From Runella sp. MFBS21 (GTDB taxonomy: Bacteria > Bacteroidota > Bacteroidia > Cytophagales > Spirosomataceae): a stretch of DNA of 64,000 nucleotides. The DNA lies in assembly GCF_029433105.1 (NCBI RefSeq), contig NZ_JARNTW010000005.1, forward strand, positions 301,837 through 365,836. Direction: 5' to 3'. The notes beneath the pieces are model-generated. The model worked only from the letters and a program-made list of their open reading frames with translations, was not told the DNA's origin and did no database searches. Shown in pieces: positions 9,380 through 18,641 of the stretch; position 1 is the first letter of the stretch; each line of letters opens with the position of its first letter. The position numbers and the translations under genes were made by a program.

Positions 9380-10627
9380 ATGGCTTTTCCCCAAAAACAC
9401 TTTTGTTGCACTCATTCGATAGTCATTTTGGCGATGACGGCGGTAATGATACTAAACACGACGAGCTGCTCGTCTCCTAAAAACGATACTATGTCTTCCA
9501 ACACAAACACTTTTAGTACAGATATCGAAACCCTAAAAAAATTCAAACCCACTCTTGTTCTTGTTTCGCCCGACGATGATTCTGCTCAGGTGGCCGTAGT
9601 AGCGGCTCTGCAAGGACGGGTCATGACTTCTACGGCCAATGGCGCGGCGGGCAATAGCTACGGCTGGATTAACCAATCATTGTTAAAAGAAGGGAAATTT
9701 ACTTCTCATATGAGTGCTTTTGGGGGCGAAGACCGCTTTTGGTTAGGCCCCGAAGGAGGGCAGTTTTCTATTTATTTCCAACCTGGCAAAAAGTTTGTCT
9801 TTGATGATTGGCAAGTCCCTGCGGTGATTGATTCTGAGGCGTTTGAGGTGGCCTCGTCCGACAAATCAAAGGCCGTATTTCGCAAAACGACTTCGCTTAC
9901 CAATTACAGTGGCACTACCTTCGACTTGGTGATTGAGCGTCGTGTGGAGGTACTTAGCAAGGTGGATGTGGAGACGGCGTTTAATCTGCCGCTAAAAAAT
10001 GTGAAAACAGTAGCTTACGAAACCGTCAATCAAATCACCAATCAAGGGGCTGACTGGAAAAAAGAAACGGGCTTATTGTCGATTTGGATTTTGGGGATGT
10101 TTAACCCCTCACCCAAAACTACCGTCGTTATTCCTTTTGAGGGAGGAAATGAAAATAAATCCAAAATCAATGATAGTTATTTTGGGAAAGTCCCCGCCGA
10201 GCGTCTTATCATCGAAGACAGTGTGTTGTATTTCAAAGCAGATGGCAAGCATCGCAGCAAAATAGGCTTGCCACCGGGTATTTCAAAACCCGTGATGGGT
10301 AGCTATGATGCCGAAAAAGGTATTTTGACGATTGTTAGTTACGACCTTGACCCTACGGGTGACTATGTCAATTCGATGTGGGAAATCCAGAAAGAACCTT
10401 TTAAAGGCGATGCCGTCAATTCTTATAATGATGGACCCGTGGCAGATGGGACTCAAATGGGACCCTTTTATGAGTTGGAATCATCGTCGCCCGCAAAAGC
10501 CCTCAAAAAAGGCGAAAGCCTCAGACACAGCAGTCGTACCTATCATTTTGAAGGCGACGAAAAAGATCTCAATGCCCTCGCAAAGAAAGCTTTAGGCGTG
10601 AGCTTGGAGGAGATTGCGAAGCATTAA
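9380..10627 (+). CDS. DUF6786-like lipoprotein
   Basis: The 415-residue product has a lipoprotein signal with Cys30 in NTTSC. The mature part is beta-rich and includes GGEDRFWLGPEGGQFSIYF (about 110-130) and a second conserved block LPPGISKPVMGSYDAEKG (about 300). I associate these with the Bacteroidota family DUF6786, which has an aldose-epimerase-like sandwich look, but no mutarotase catalytic residues are evident. It probably sits on the periplasmic face of a membrane. A hairpin terminator at 10660-10695 separates it from the protease gene downstream. The function is unknown. Confidence 0.65.
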   Translation: MAFPQKHFCCTHSIVILAMTAVMILNTTSCSSPKNDTMSSNTNTFSTDIETLKKFKPTLVLVSPDDDSAQVAVVAALQGRVMTSTANGAAGNSYGWINQSLLKEGKFTSHMSAFGGEDRFWLGPEGGQFSIYFQPGKKFVFDDWQVPAVIDSEAFEVASSDKSKAVFRKTTSLTNYSGTTFDLVIERRVEVLSKVDVETAFNLPLKNVKTVAYETVNQITNQGADWKKETGLLSIWILGMFNPSPKTTVVIPFEGGNENKSKINDSYFGKVPAERLIIEDSVLYFKADGKHRSKIGLPPGISKPVMGSYDAEKGILTIVSYDLDPTGDYVNSMWEIQKEPFKGDAVNSYNDGPVADGTQMGPFYELESSSPAKALKKGESLRHSSRTYHFEGDEKDLNALAKKALGVSLEEIAKH

Positions 10628-10659
10628 TACAAATCTCACTGTGTTGGTGAAAGTTTCCT

Positions 10660-10695
10660 GAAAAAGTGGTTTATTTGTGAATAGCCCACTTTTTC
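10660..10695 (+). terminator. Hairpin terminator after the DUF6786-like gene
   Basis: Perfect 10-bp stem GAAAAAGTGG (10660-10669) / CCACTTTTTC (10686-10695). The 3' arm supplies the T-rich run. Confidence 0.55.
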
Positions 10696-10717
10696 ATTCA
10701 ACAAACCAACGCTTCTT

Positions 10718-13180
10718 ATGAGAAAAATTCTTCTTTTTACGCTCATTTCGTTTTCAGTTTTTAGCCAAAATCCCATCGAAACTTTTACCAAAGACATGGA
10801 AAAGAAAGATGGGTTTTTACCCTTTTATTGGGATACCAAAAAGGGAAAGATTTACCTAGAAATCAAACAGTTTGATACCGAATTGTTGTATTATCCCACT
10901 TTAGCTCAGGGTATTGGCTCAAACGACATTGGCCTTGACCGGGGTCGTTTGGGGCAAGAACACATCATAAAATTTCAGCGCACTGGCAACAAAGTATTGA
11001 TGATAGAACCCAACTATGGCTATCGAGCGGTGAGTCAAGATCCACTCGAACGTCGTGCGGTGGAGGAGTCGTTTGCGCAGTCTGTTCACTGGGGCTTTGA
11101 AATTGCCGCCGAAAATTCGGGAAATGTCTTGGTTGATTTGACCCCGTTTTTACTGCAAGATGCGGTAGGAGCAATTCAGGACATCAGTCGTTCCAAGCAA
11201 GGTACTTACAAATTGGATGCGTCGCGCTCCTCGATGTATTTGCCCAATACCAAAAATTTTCCAAAAAACACCGAATTTGAAGTAACCATCACCCTCACTG
11301 GCGATTCTCCAGGTGCTTACTTGCGCCAAGTAGTACCTACTCCCACTACTGTCACAATGCGTCAGCACCATTCGTTTGTGCAGATCCCCGATGCAGATTT
11401 TCAACCCCGAGAGTTTGATCCACGCATGGGGTATATTTTTACTTCGTTTTACGATTATGCCACCCCCGTCAGTGAGCCTATCACAAAGCGGTATATTGTG
11501 CGGCATCGTCTCAAGAAAAAAGACCCTAATGCCGCATTGAGTGAGGCCGTGGAGCCTATCGTGTACTATATCGATCCCGGTGCCCCAGAGCCTATTCGGA
11601 CGGCTTTGGTAGAAGGTGCCAAATGGTGGAATCAAGCTTTTGAGGCTGCTGGCTATAAAGATGCCTTTCAAGTCAAATTGCTACCTGCCGATGCCGATCC
11701 CATGGATATACGCTATCATTTGGTTCAGTGGGTGCATCGATCTACCCGAGGATGGTCTTATGGCGGTAGTATCATCGACCCGCGCACAGGAGAAATTTTA
11801 AAAGGGAAAGTAACTTTGGGGTCATTGCGGGTACGTCAAGATTACCTCATTGCTCAGGGTTTGGTTGGTGATTTTCAGACCGATACTACTAACGTAGAAG
11901 ATATGATGGGGATGTCGATTGCTCGCCTCCGACAACTCTCCGCGCATGAGATAGGTCATACCTTAGGCTTACCACACAATTACGTAGCGAGTGTGCACAA
12001 TCGGGCTTCGGTGATGGACTATCCTCACATGCTGGTAGAGCTCAAAGACGGAAAAGTAGATTTATCAAACGCCTACGACCAAAAAATAGGAGACTACGAC
12101 AAGTGGTCTATTATGTGGGGATACCAAGATTTTCCCAAAGGCACTGACGAGAAAAAAGCCCTTAATGGTATCGTAGAGCAAATGTATGCCAAGGGACTGT
12201 ATTTTTTGACTGACCAAGATGCACGCCCCGAAGGAAGTGCTCACCCTCAGACGCATCTTTGGGACAATGGCGTGAGTGCGATTGCCGAACTAAAACGTAT
12301 TTCGGAAGTTCGGAAAGTCACTTTGACTAATTTTGACGAACGTAAACTTCGTACGGGAACTCCGATGAGTTCGTTGGAAGAGGTTTTTGTGCCGATGTAC
12401 CTTTTTCATCGGTTTCAGGTAGAAGCTACGGCCAAAGTATTGGCAGGCGTAAACTATCGTTTTTCGGTAAAAGGTGAGAAAAATCTTGAAACATTGCCTG
12501 TCAATGGTAAAGAACAACGGGAAGCACTGGAGGCTTTGTTACAGACTTTACAACCTTCTTTTCTGAAAGTGCCTTCCTCGGTGTTAAAACTAATTCCTCC
12601 CCGTGCTTTTGGATATAGTGCCAATCCCCGTGAGACCTTCAAACGTCGCACAGGACTTGTGTTTGATCCACTTGGGCCACCCGAAGCTGCGGCAGGAATG
12701 AGCCTTCGGATGTTACTCAATCCCGAGCGTTTGAGTCGTTTGGTGATTCAGTCAGCAATTGATCCTTCCTTGCCAAGTCTTGAAGAAGTCATCGGGCAGC
12801 TTATCAATGCTACTTGGAAATCGACGCAGAGCCGCGCAGGATATGAGGGAGAAATTGAGCGCTTGGTAGAAAAGCTAATCTTGACACATCTTCTGGATTT
12901 GAGCCGAAGCAAAGACGTCACTCCTCAAGTACGAGCTAGTATAGGATTGAAAGTGCAAGATTTAAAAACTTGGTTATCAAGACAAACCACGGCGGATATG
13001 AAGCAAAAAGCACATTATTTGTTTGCCGAAAATCAGATAAAAGAAGCAGCTTCCAACGCATCAGATATAGTCCCTATCAATGCCATGACTCCACCCGACG
13101 GCCAGCCGATTGAATCGGGTTATGAGTGGTTGAAGCCGGTATGTGATTGGGAGCTACCCCAGTATTCACGCATAAAATAA
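10718..13180 (+). CDS. Secreted zinc-dependent metalloprotease (DUF5117/DUF4953 family)
   Basis: This 820-residue protein starts with a Sec signal peptide (MRKILLFTLISFSVFSQ). The region after it (DGFLPFYWDTKKGKIYLEI) is the DUF5117-type N-terminal domain. The catalytic site is a full metzincin-like motif HEIGHTLGLPHN with H410, E411, H414 and H420. It is followed about 15 residues later by SVMDYP, a likely Met-turn. The C-terminal third matches the DUF4953-like region of the same proteins, ending with a Trp-rich tail. Proteins of this family are large predicted periplasmic or outer-membrane peptidases of Bacteroidota with no well-established substrate. It is preceded by a hairpin terminator, so it has its own promoter. 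Confidence 0.88.
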   Translation: MRKILLFTLISFSVFSQNPIETFTKDMEKKDGFLPFYWDTKKGKIYLEIKQFDTELLYYPTLAQGIGSNDIGLDRGRLGQEHIIKFQRTGNKVLMIEPNYGYRAVSQDPLERRAVEESFAQSVHWGFEIAAENSGNVLVDLTPFLLQDAVGAIQDISRSKQGTYKLDASRSSMYLPNTKNFPKNTEFEVTITLTGDSPGAYLRQVVPTPTTVTMRQHHSFVQIPDADFQPREFDPRMGYIFTSFYDYATPVSEPITKRYIVRHRLKKKDPNAALSEAVEPIVYYIDPGAPEPIRTALVEGAKWWNQAFEAAGYKDAFQVKLLPADADPMDIRYHLVQWVHRSTRGWSYGGSIIDPRTGEILKGKVTLGSLRVRQDYLIAQGLVGDFQTDTTNVEDMMGMSIARLRQLSAHEIGHTLGLPHNYVASVHNRASVMDYPHMLVELKDGKVDLSNAYDQKIGDYDKWSIMWGYQDFPKGTDEKKALNGIVEQMYAKGLYFLTDQDARPEGSAHPQTHLWDNGVSAIAELKRISEVRKVTLTNFDERKLRTGTPMSSLEEVFVPMYLFHRFQVEATAKVLAGVNYRFSVKGEKNLETLPVNGKEQREALEALLQTLQPSFLKVPSSVLKLIPPRAFGYSANPRETFKRRTGLVFDPLGPPEAAAGMSLRMLLNPERLSRLVIQSAIDPSLPSLEEVIGQLINATWKSTQSRAGYEGEIERLVEKLILTHLLDLSRSKDVTPQVRASIGLKVQDLKTWLSRQTTADMKQKAHYLFAENQIKEAASNASDIVPINAMTPPDGQPIESGYEWLKPVCDWELPQYSRIK

Positions 13181-13192
13181 GATACGGCACAC

Positions 13193-13243
13193 TCTGCCTA
13201 GGCTTCTCAAGAAAAATCGGCGGGAAGTCTAGGTAGGTGTTTT
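13193..13243. terminator. Bidirectional terminator between protease gene and small minus-strand ORF
   Basis: CCTAGGCTTC (13197-13206) pairs with GAAGTCTAGG (13224-13233), one G-U pair, and extends outward with further pairs. TTTT follows on the plus strand. It serves the protease gene and also the minus-strand ORF that ends at 13242. Confidence 0.6.
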
Positions 13244-13367
13244 AGTCAAAAAAAATACTAGAGATAATTACCAACAAAAAGAAAACGACAATCACGATTA
13301 AGTAATAAAACAAATCGATGAAAGGATAGTCGTGTCGGTTGAGCTTATTGAGCCACTTATTGAGCAT
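13242..13367 (-). CDS. Small membrane protein, 41 residues
   Basis: This short ORF reads MLNKWLNKLNRHDYPFIDLF and then one strongly hydrophobic helix (YYLIVIVVFFLLVIISSIFF) and a final Asp. A basic N-terminus followed by a single helix suggests an inner-membrane protein with its N-terminus in the cytosol. The stop codon falls at the foot of a hairpin terminator, which supports a real gene. I recognise no family. It could be a chance ORF, since hydrophobic frames arise easily in T-rich DNA. Confidence 0.45.
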   Translation of the reverse strand: MLNKWLNKLNRHDYPFIDLFYYLIVIVVFFLLVIISSIFFD

Positions 13368-13471
13368 ATGCTTGAAAGTGAGTTTAATGAAATGTCAATT
13401 TTATTGGTTACTTTCTAAAGTAATTGATAAAAATCCGCTACTTTTAGCTATGTAACTTCCCCACAAATCTA

Positions 13472-14407
13472 ATGCAAATATTTGTAAATACACCTTTGAA
13501 TGAGGTATTACGCCAGAAATTACGTCAGCAGCTTCCTGCGGAGCATTCAGTATTTTTTAAAATAGAACACACCGAACAACAACAACGCGAAGGCTTTCGA
13601 CAATCTCAAATTATCTTAGGAAATCCCCCTGCGGCATGGTTTGAGGAGGTTTCGCCAGATCTTCAATTTTGGCAGCTAGATTCGGCTGGATTCGATGGTT
13701 TCAAACATGTTTCTTTGCCAGAAGCAGTAGTGTGTAATCTGGCCGATTATTTTTCGATTCCTTGTGCGGAGACAATCATCGCCGGTATCATGGCTTTTTA
13801 TCGAGGAGTGGACGAACTTACCCTGCTCAAAGCTGAAAAACGTTGGATTGGAGCTCCGCTACGTTTTCGCCTCAATCTCCTAACAGGCAAGCGGGTGGTT
13901 ATTTTGGGGGCTGGGAGCATTGGTCAAGCCGTCAAAAAAATGCTTGCTGGCTTTGATTGTGATATAAGTATGGTAGCACGATCGCATCCGAGTGCCGATA
14001 TTCACTCCCCTGAAGCTCTTCTGAAAGTCTTACCTGAGACTGATTTAGTCATTAATTGCCTGCCCGGCATGGCCAAAGGTTTTTTTACGGCTGAGATGAT
14101 AGACGCTTTACCTTCTACGGCTGTTTTTGCAAATGTAGGCCGTGGGACTACCGTCGATGAAGAAGCGTTGATTAAGGCTCTACAAGAGAAGCGCATTGCG
14201 GGTGCAGTATTGGATGTAACGGAAGTAGAACCTCTCCCTTCTGATAATCCCTTGTGGGAAATGCCCCACGTCATACTTACTCAACACACAGGCGGTGGTC
14301 AAGCAAGTGAAGATGAAGGAAAAGTCAATTTTTTCGCCAAAAACCTTACCCGATTTTTAGAAGGCAAGCCTGTCGAAAACCAAATCAATTTGTCAAGAGG
14401 ATATTAA
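13472..14407 (+). CDS. D-2-hydroxyacid dehydrogenase
   Basis: The 311 residues form the two-domain D-isomer-specific 2-hydroxyacid dehydrogenase fold. The NAD-binding motif is VVILGAGSIGQAV (about 144-156). The substrate-side residues are the Arg in FANVGRGTTVDE, the Glu in VTEVEPLPSDNPLW and the catalytic His in VILTQHTGG. It acts in the cytosol on an unknown 2-oxoacid; sequence alone does not separate glyoxylate/hydroxypyruvate reductases from others. The next gene starts 11 bp after its stop and is probably in the same transcript. TACTTTTA at 13439-13446 is a possible -7 element. Confidence 0.87.
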   Translation: MQIFVNTPLNEVLRQKLRQQLPAEHSVFFKIEHTEQQQREGFRQSQIILGNPPAAWFEEVSPDLQFWQLDSAGFDGFKHVSLPEAVVCNLADYFSIPCAETIIAGIMAFYRGVDELTLLKAEKRWIGAPLRFRLNLLTGKRVVILGAGSIGQAVKKMLAGFDCDISMVARSHPSADIHSPEALLKVLPETDLVINCLPGMAKGFFTAEMIDALPSTAVFANVGRGTTVDEEALIKALQEKRIAGAVLDVTEVEPLPSDNPLWEMPHVILTQHTGGGQASEDEGKVNFFAKNLTRFLEGKPVENQINLSRGY

Positions 14408-14418
14408 ATCTAATAGGG

Positions 14419-14856
14419 ATGAACAAAAAAATCACCATTGCGCTACTGTTGTTTTTAGCAGTTTGGAATATAGGCTTTGGCCAAAAAAACGCAGACGAAA
14501 AAGCCATTTTGGCTATTCTTCAAAAACAAGAAGCGGATTGGAATGCGGGCGATGTTAATTCGTTTATGCAAGGTTACTGGAAATCAGACTCTTTGGCTTT
14601 TATCGGTGCCAAGGGGCCGACTTATGGGTGGCAAAATACCTTAGACAACTACAAAGTGCGCTACCCTGACCGTGCTTCTATGGGAACATTGAAGTTCACA
14701 ATTCTGCGTCTTAATCGCCTTGACAAAAACGCCTATTTTGTGATAGGAAAATGGCACCTGACTCGCCCCGAAAAGGGAGACATTGGGGGACATTATACTT
14801 TAGTGTTTCGCAAAATAGGAGGGAAATGGTTGATAGTAAGTGATCATACTTCTTAA
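14419..14856 (+). CDS. Secreted NTF2-like (DUF4440/SnoaL) protein
   Basis: A 145-residue protein with a signal peptide ending near NIGFGQ and an NTF2-like alpha+beta cone: ILAILQKQEADWNAGDVNSF is the opening helix with the usual W-N-xGD pattern, then GYWKSDSLAFIG, YKVRYPD and the strand pair YTLVFRKIGGKWLIVSDH. Family members are enzymes or binding proteins of very varied function, so no substrate can be given. It follows the dehydrogenase gene by 11 bp and ends in a strong terminator. Confidence 0.8.
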   Translation: MNKKITIALLLFLAVWNIGFGQKNADEKAILAILQKQEADWNAGDVNSFMQGYWKSDSLAFIGAKGPTYGWQNTLDNYKVRYPDRASMGTLKFTILRLNRLDKNAYFVIGKWHLTRPEKGDIGGHYTLVFRKIGGKWLIVSDHTS

Positions 14857-14863
14857 AAACAAA

Positions 14864-14900
14864 AATTCCCTTCGGCAATCGCTAAAGGGAATTCTACTCT
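14864..14900 (+). terminator. Rho-independent terminator
   Basis: AATTCCCTT (14864-14872) pairs perfectly with AAGGGAATT (14885-14893), followed by CTACTCTTTT. It ends the dehydrogenase/NTF2-like operon. Confidence 0.75.
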
Positions 14901-15289
14901 TTTCACACTATATTAAAATTTTGATGCCTTTTTAGAACAAAAGAAAACTCTTTGGGATAATTACTGCTATAGTTTTTATCAATTAGCATGGGCTTTGCCC
15001 CAATACTACTTTTTCTTAGAATGTTTCTTCTACAAACATTTGTCTTCACAAAAAGTTGCGGGAAATTAGTAAAATAACATCGCTTGGTCATTGGAGTTTG
15101 AAAGAAATAATATTAAGCAAAGACCAAACACTTTGTAAATGAGAGAGCTAAAGACAGCTTCACCTTCTCTTCTGAAGAGAGAAAGAATGGGTATTTCATA
15201 GTAAGTAGGGTATAATGACACTTGCGCCATATAGGCTTTAACTTAAACCAGCAATAATCTTGCCAAAAATAAATTGAAGAGATTGCTTC
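14901..15289. other. Non-coding stretch without a supported gene
   Basis: The only frame of about 60 codons here (minus strand, 14903-15091) has a composition unlike a protein and no partner nearby. A short stem CTCTCTTC/GAAGAGAG-like pairing is visible near 15170-15185. I see no RNA gene or clear promoter. Confidence 0.5.
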
Positions 15290-15898
15290 CTATCGGTTGG
15301 GCAACGAAGAAGGATGAGGCAAGGAGGATTTTGGCGTTAAGATGAGCCTTTTTTCTACCTCTTCTAATTTGTACATAATAGTACGAAGCCCTCCTGTTGG
15401 TTTGGCATTGGTATCGCCGGGATGGTAAATGGGAAATTTTCTGATGAGCATGTTGTCTTCTATCATAAATGAATCATGCCCCATATAACCTTCCGCTAAG
15501 TCTGCGGTAAGAGGTGTGGTATGAATTTTGTCAAAAAAATCAGGGAAAAACTGAAACGCATACACCTTACCAAAGGCACCACTGCCATAGGTGCAAGAAT
15601 AAATATAGATTTCGGGAGCATTGTTTTGGTCCAAATCACCTGCTTCTGCATTGACGACCCAGCCGTCGGTTTTTTGTCGAATAGTCATCAAAAACGCATT
15701 GTCACGACTAACTCGTATCACAAGCTCTCGTACAGATCCAGCATCGCTGGTTGAAATATCAAACTGATGTTTTTTGAAAATAAGGGTTTTCTTGAAGCTT
15801 TCGGAGGTAGGAGTTTCGGTAGGCCGAGCATACAAAGCACTTCCCATGAGCAAAATCATGAAAAGACACAACTGTACTATATAATGATGTTGACGCAC
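15290..15898 (-). CDS. Secreted PliI-like protein (possible lysozyme inhibitor)
   Basis: A 202-residue protein with a signal peptide cleaved near GSALYA. The mature part has VNAEAGDLDQNNAPEIYIYS followed by GSGAFGKVYAF, a calcium-loop-like D-x-D-x-N signature, and a later FPIYHPGDTNAKPTGGLR block before a final YKLEE strand. This layout resembles the PliI family of periplasmic inhibitors of invertebrate-type lysozyme. The resemblance is from memory of the family pattern, so the function is tentative. The C-terminal Pro/Ser-rich tail is unlike the family. No operon partner. Confidence 0.55.
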   Translation of the reverse strand: MRQHHYIVQLCLFMILLMGSALYARPTETPTSESFKKTLIFKKHQFDISTSDAGSVRELVIRVSRDNAFLMTIRQKTDGWVVNAEAGDLDQNNAPEIYIYSCTYGSGAFGKVYAFQFFPDFFDKIHTTPLTADLAEGYMGHDSFMIEDNMLIRKFPIYHPGDTNAKPTGGLRTIMYKLEEVEKRLILTPKSSLPHPSSLPNR

Positions 15899-15965
15899 TA
15901 CATAGAAGATTTTTAATTATATCAACGCCTCTACTGAGCGTAAATTGTATTTCTTAAATACTAAC

Positions 15966-15990
15966 AAAAAAGCGGCCAAAAGCCGCTTTT
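15966..15990 (-). terminator. Terminator of the ccm operon
   Basis: AAAAGCGGC (15968-15976) / GCCGCTTTT (15982-15990) with a 5-nt loop. On the minus strand a run of six T follows. It lies 12 bp after the ccmF stop. Confidence 0.8.
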
Positions 15991-16002
15991 CTCTTTTATT
16001 TT

Positions 16003-18573
16003 TTAAATTATTTTTTCAACTCTTTCGATTTTGGGTTCTTTATCGCGGGTGAGTCTGAATTCACGAAAGCGCCTTATGGTCGACATAGTAAACCCTAGCG
16101 ATAAAATCAAGGTCCCAATCCAGAGCACATTGATGAGAGGCTTCTCGACGGCCTTCATCACAATGAAGTCTCTTTGCTTGGCATTGAATGCAAAAGTGAA
16201 AGTGCCTGTTTTGGGATCAATTTCCATAAACTGCGCTCTTAGCCCTAGTTCTTCGTTTACTTCTGGCTTGCGCAATACCATTCGGTCTTGGTTGATAGCA
16301 AAAGTAGGGGTGATATAGTATTCGCGGTCTTGGTCGAATATTTTTATTTGTGCTTTGACCGCAATATCGTTGGAAGCTAAGTTGATACCTTCCACGGCAT
16401 TTACTCGACTTACACTTTCTAGCACCGCCACAAAATCATTCACAAAAAACGTATCTTGAACAGCCACGCGGAAATTTTCGGTAGGTGACCAATCTTGGCT
16501 TTCGTTGGGGTTGCTACCAATAGTAGCATACGAATATAAATCCTTGTTAAGCTCGCGTTTAATATCAGGCGATGTAACCAAACCCATACGCTCGTTGAAC
16601 TGCACTCGCGGATAGAGGGTAGTGATGCGTCCGTTGGGTTCGCGGTATTCGACTTCATAAAAAACATTTTCAGGATATACCGCCACGGTATCACCTTTTT
16701 TGTGGTATGTTTTTTCGCCAATAGTAATATCTCTCAAACAAACGGCGTGAAAATCTCCCTCGATGATGTCGAGCCAACTGCTAGGGACATAACTAGAAAC
16801 ATCGCGGATTTCGGTGCGAGGCCCGCGGTAAGTGAGCAAATAATCACTCATACGCGTAGGCTTGCCGAGCCAAAGCAACACGTTTTCTTTGTTTTCCTTG
16901 TTGTCTTGTTTAGTAAAGAAATCATCTTTAGAAATCAAAAGTCCTGACGCATTGAGCGAAACTACTTTTTGATAACCCGACGACCACAAAATACCAATCA
17001 ACATCAATGCCACCCCTATGTGAGTGACAGCGCCACCTGAAAGACGGTAGCTGCCACGCAATACCCCCAAAATAATAGTAATATTGGCTACTAGCGCAAA
17101 AACGGCGGCGGTGAGAAGGGCTATATAAGGGAGTTTATGAATATTGCCAAAAGTAATCAACAAAGCAGAAATCAACAATGTAATCCAAAGAGGGGTCAGG
17201 AGGTCTTGAAGTTTTCCTTTCTGAACTCGTTTCCACCAAAAAAACTGGCCAATTCCTGACAAAATGGCTATTACGGCAAAAAACCAAAGTTGAAATTTGG
17301 TATAATAACTAATGGCATCGGTAGGAGGAGCAAGCTTAGAAACCCCACCAAATGCCTCGACGATTTTGTTCCAGACTGGAATGGAAGTTGGAATAATGAC
17401 TTGAAAACCAGCCAAGCAAATGACCGTAGCACCCATAAAAAGCCAAAACTCACGTGAGTAAGTTGAAACCTCCTCTTTGTCAGAAGGCATGAGTTTCCAG
17501 ACCCTTGCACTCAAAAAAATCGCTACGGCAATAAAAGCAAAAAGATACAAAAGAAGCTGCCCCGAAAGGCCCAAATCCGTAAATGAGTGAACGGAGGCAT
17601 TGCCCAAAACGCCACTGCGGGTAAGGAAAGTAGAATACAAGATCAGGATAAACTGTGCAATCACCAAAATGACGGAAGTCTTAAGAGCAGTAGCATTTTT
17701 CTTGGCAATAATCATCGTATGCAAGGCTGCAATCAAAATCAACCAAGGTACATACACGGCATTTTCGACGGGGTCCCAACTCCAGTAGCTATTGAAGCTC
17801 AGAGTTTCGTAGGCCCAATAGCCACCCATCAAAATACCCACGCCCAAAATCACCCCCGCCAACAGAGTCCAAGGCAATGCTGGGCGAAGCCATTCCGAAA
17901 CCTGCTTACGCCATAGACCAGCCATGAGATAAGCAAAAGGGATAAGAGTAAGCGCAAAACCTAGGAATAGGGTAGGAGGGTGAATCACCATCCAGTAGTT
18001 TTGGAGAAGAGGGTTGAGACCATTCCCGTCTTTGGGTACAAAATCGGGATTCATTTGTAGAAACGGCGCGTTGGGATTGGCTTCAACGATAGTCAAGAAA
18101 GGAGTACTACCGATTTTGAAATCCAAACCAGGTATTACGATTCCCAAAATCATGGAAGTCAAAAAAGCTTGTACTAGCGTATAAACGGTCATCATGGGTG
18201 CTTCCCATGTTTTGTTAGTACGAATTAACACCACCCCTAGCACCGCTTGCCAAAACATCCAAAGCATAAAACTTCCTTCTTGGCCTTCCCAAAAACAAGA
18301 TAGCATATAATACCACGGCAAAGCCTTTGATGAGTGACTCCAAGCGTAGTGATATTCAAAATGATGCCCGTAAATGATGGTATATAAGACCGCACAAAAT
18401 CCTATCACCGCAGCAGAGTGGGTATAAAAAGCATAACGAGCAAATTGCTTCCAAGTGCCGGTTTCGAGATTGTTGGTAGCCAAAAGCGTGGCTTTTAAGT
18501 AAGCATAGGTAGCTACCAAAGCCGTGACAAAAGATATAATAACGAGTAAGTGACCTAGATTTCCGAGTGTCAT
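16003..18573 (-). CDS. ccmF: Cytochrome c heme lyase subunit CcmF
   Basis: The 856-residue polytopic membrane protein contains the WWD-type heme-handling signature GGYWAYETLSFNSYWSWDPV (about 250-270), followed by ENAVYVPWL, and at least 14 hydrophobic helices. The C-terminal ~270 residues form a large periplasmic domain before a last helix (VLWIGTLILSLGFTMSTI). CcmF attaches heme delivered by CcmE to apocytochrome c at the periplasmic side. It is the last gene of a minus-strand operon ccmB-C-D-E-F and ends at a strong terminator. No ccmG or ccmH lies next to it, which matters given the variant CcmE. Confidence 0.9.
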   Translation of the reverse strand: MTLGNLGHLLVIISFVTALVATYAYLKATLLATNNLETGTWKQFARYAFYTHSAAVIGFCAVLYTIIYGHHFEYHYAWSHSSKALPWYYMLSCFWEGQEGSFMLWMFWQAVLGVVLIRTNKTWEAPMMTVYTLVQAFLTSMILGIVIPGLDFKIGSTPFLTIVEANPNAPFLQMNPDFVPKDGNGLNPLLQNYWMVIHPPTLFLGFALTLIPFAYLMAGLWRKQVSEWLRPALPWTLLAGVILGVGILMGGYWAYETLSFNSYWSWDPVENAVYVPWLILIAALHTMIIAKKNATALKTSVILVIAQFILILYSTFLTRSGVLGNASVHSFTDLGLSGQLLLYLFAFIAVAIFLSARVWKLMPSDKEEVSTYSREFWLFMGATVICLAGFQVIIPTSIPVWNKIVEAFGGVSKLAPPTDAISYYTKFQLWFFAVIAILSGIGQFFWWKRVQKGKLQDLLTPLWITLLISALLITFGNIHKLPYIALLTAAVFALVANITIILGVLRGSYRLSGGAVTHIGVALMLIGILWSSGYQKVVSLNASGLLISKDDFFTKQDNKENKENVLLWLGKPTRMSDYLLTYRGPRTEIRDVSSYVPSSWLDIIEGDFHAVCLRDITIGEKTYHKKGDTVAVYPENVFYEVEYREPNGRITTLYPRVQFNERMGLVTSPDIKRELNKDLYSYATIGSNPNESQDWSPTENFRVAVQDTFFVNDFVAVLESVSRVNAVEGINLASNDIAVKAQIKIFDQDREYYITPTFAINQDRMVLRKPEVNEELGLRAQFMEIDPKTGTFTFAFNAKQRDFIVMKAVEKPLINVLWIGTLILSLGFTMSTIRRFREFRLTRDKEPKIERVEKII

Positions 18574-18641
18574 GAGTTGAAGTAGAAATTGACAAAGGGT
18601 GCCTAGTATTTTAAGCTAGTGCACCCTTTGCGTGGGTTGGT

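Noticed and set aside
13425..13438. TTGATAAAAATCCG upstream of the D-2-hydroxyacid dehydrogenase as an FNR box
   Set aside because: Only the left half fits the palindrome, and the right half has two mismatches.
14903..15091. 62-codon minus-strand frame after the NTF2-like gene
   Set aside because: Composition is unlike a protein, there is no partner or promoter, and it lies right after a terminator.
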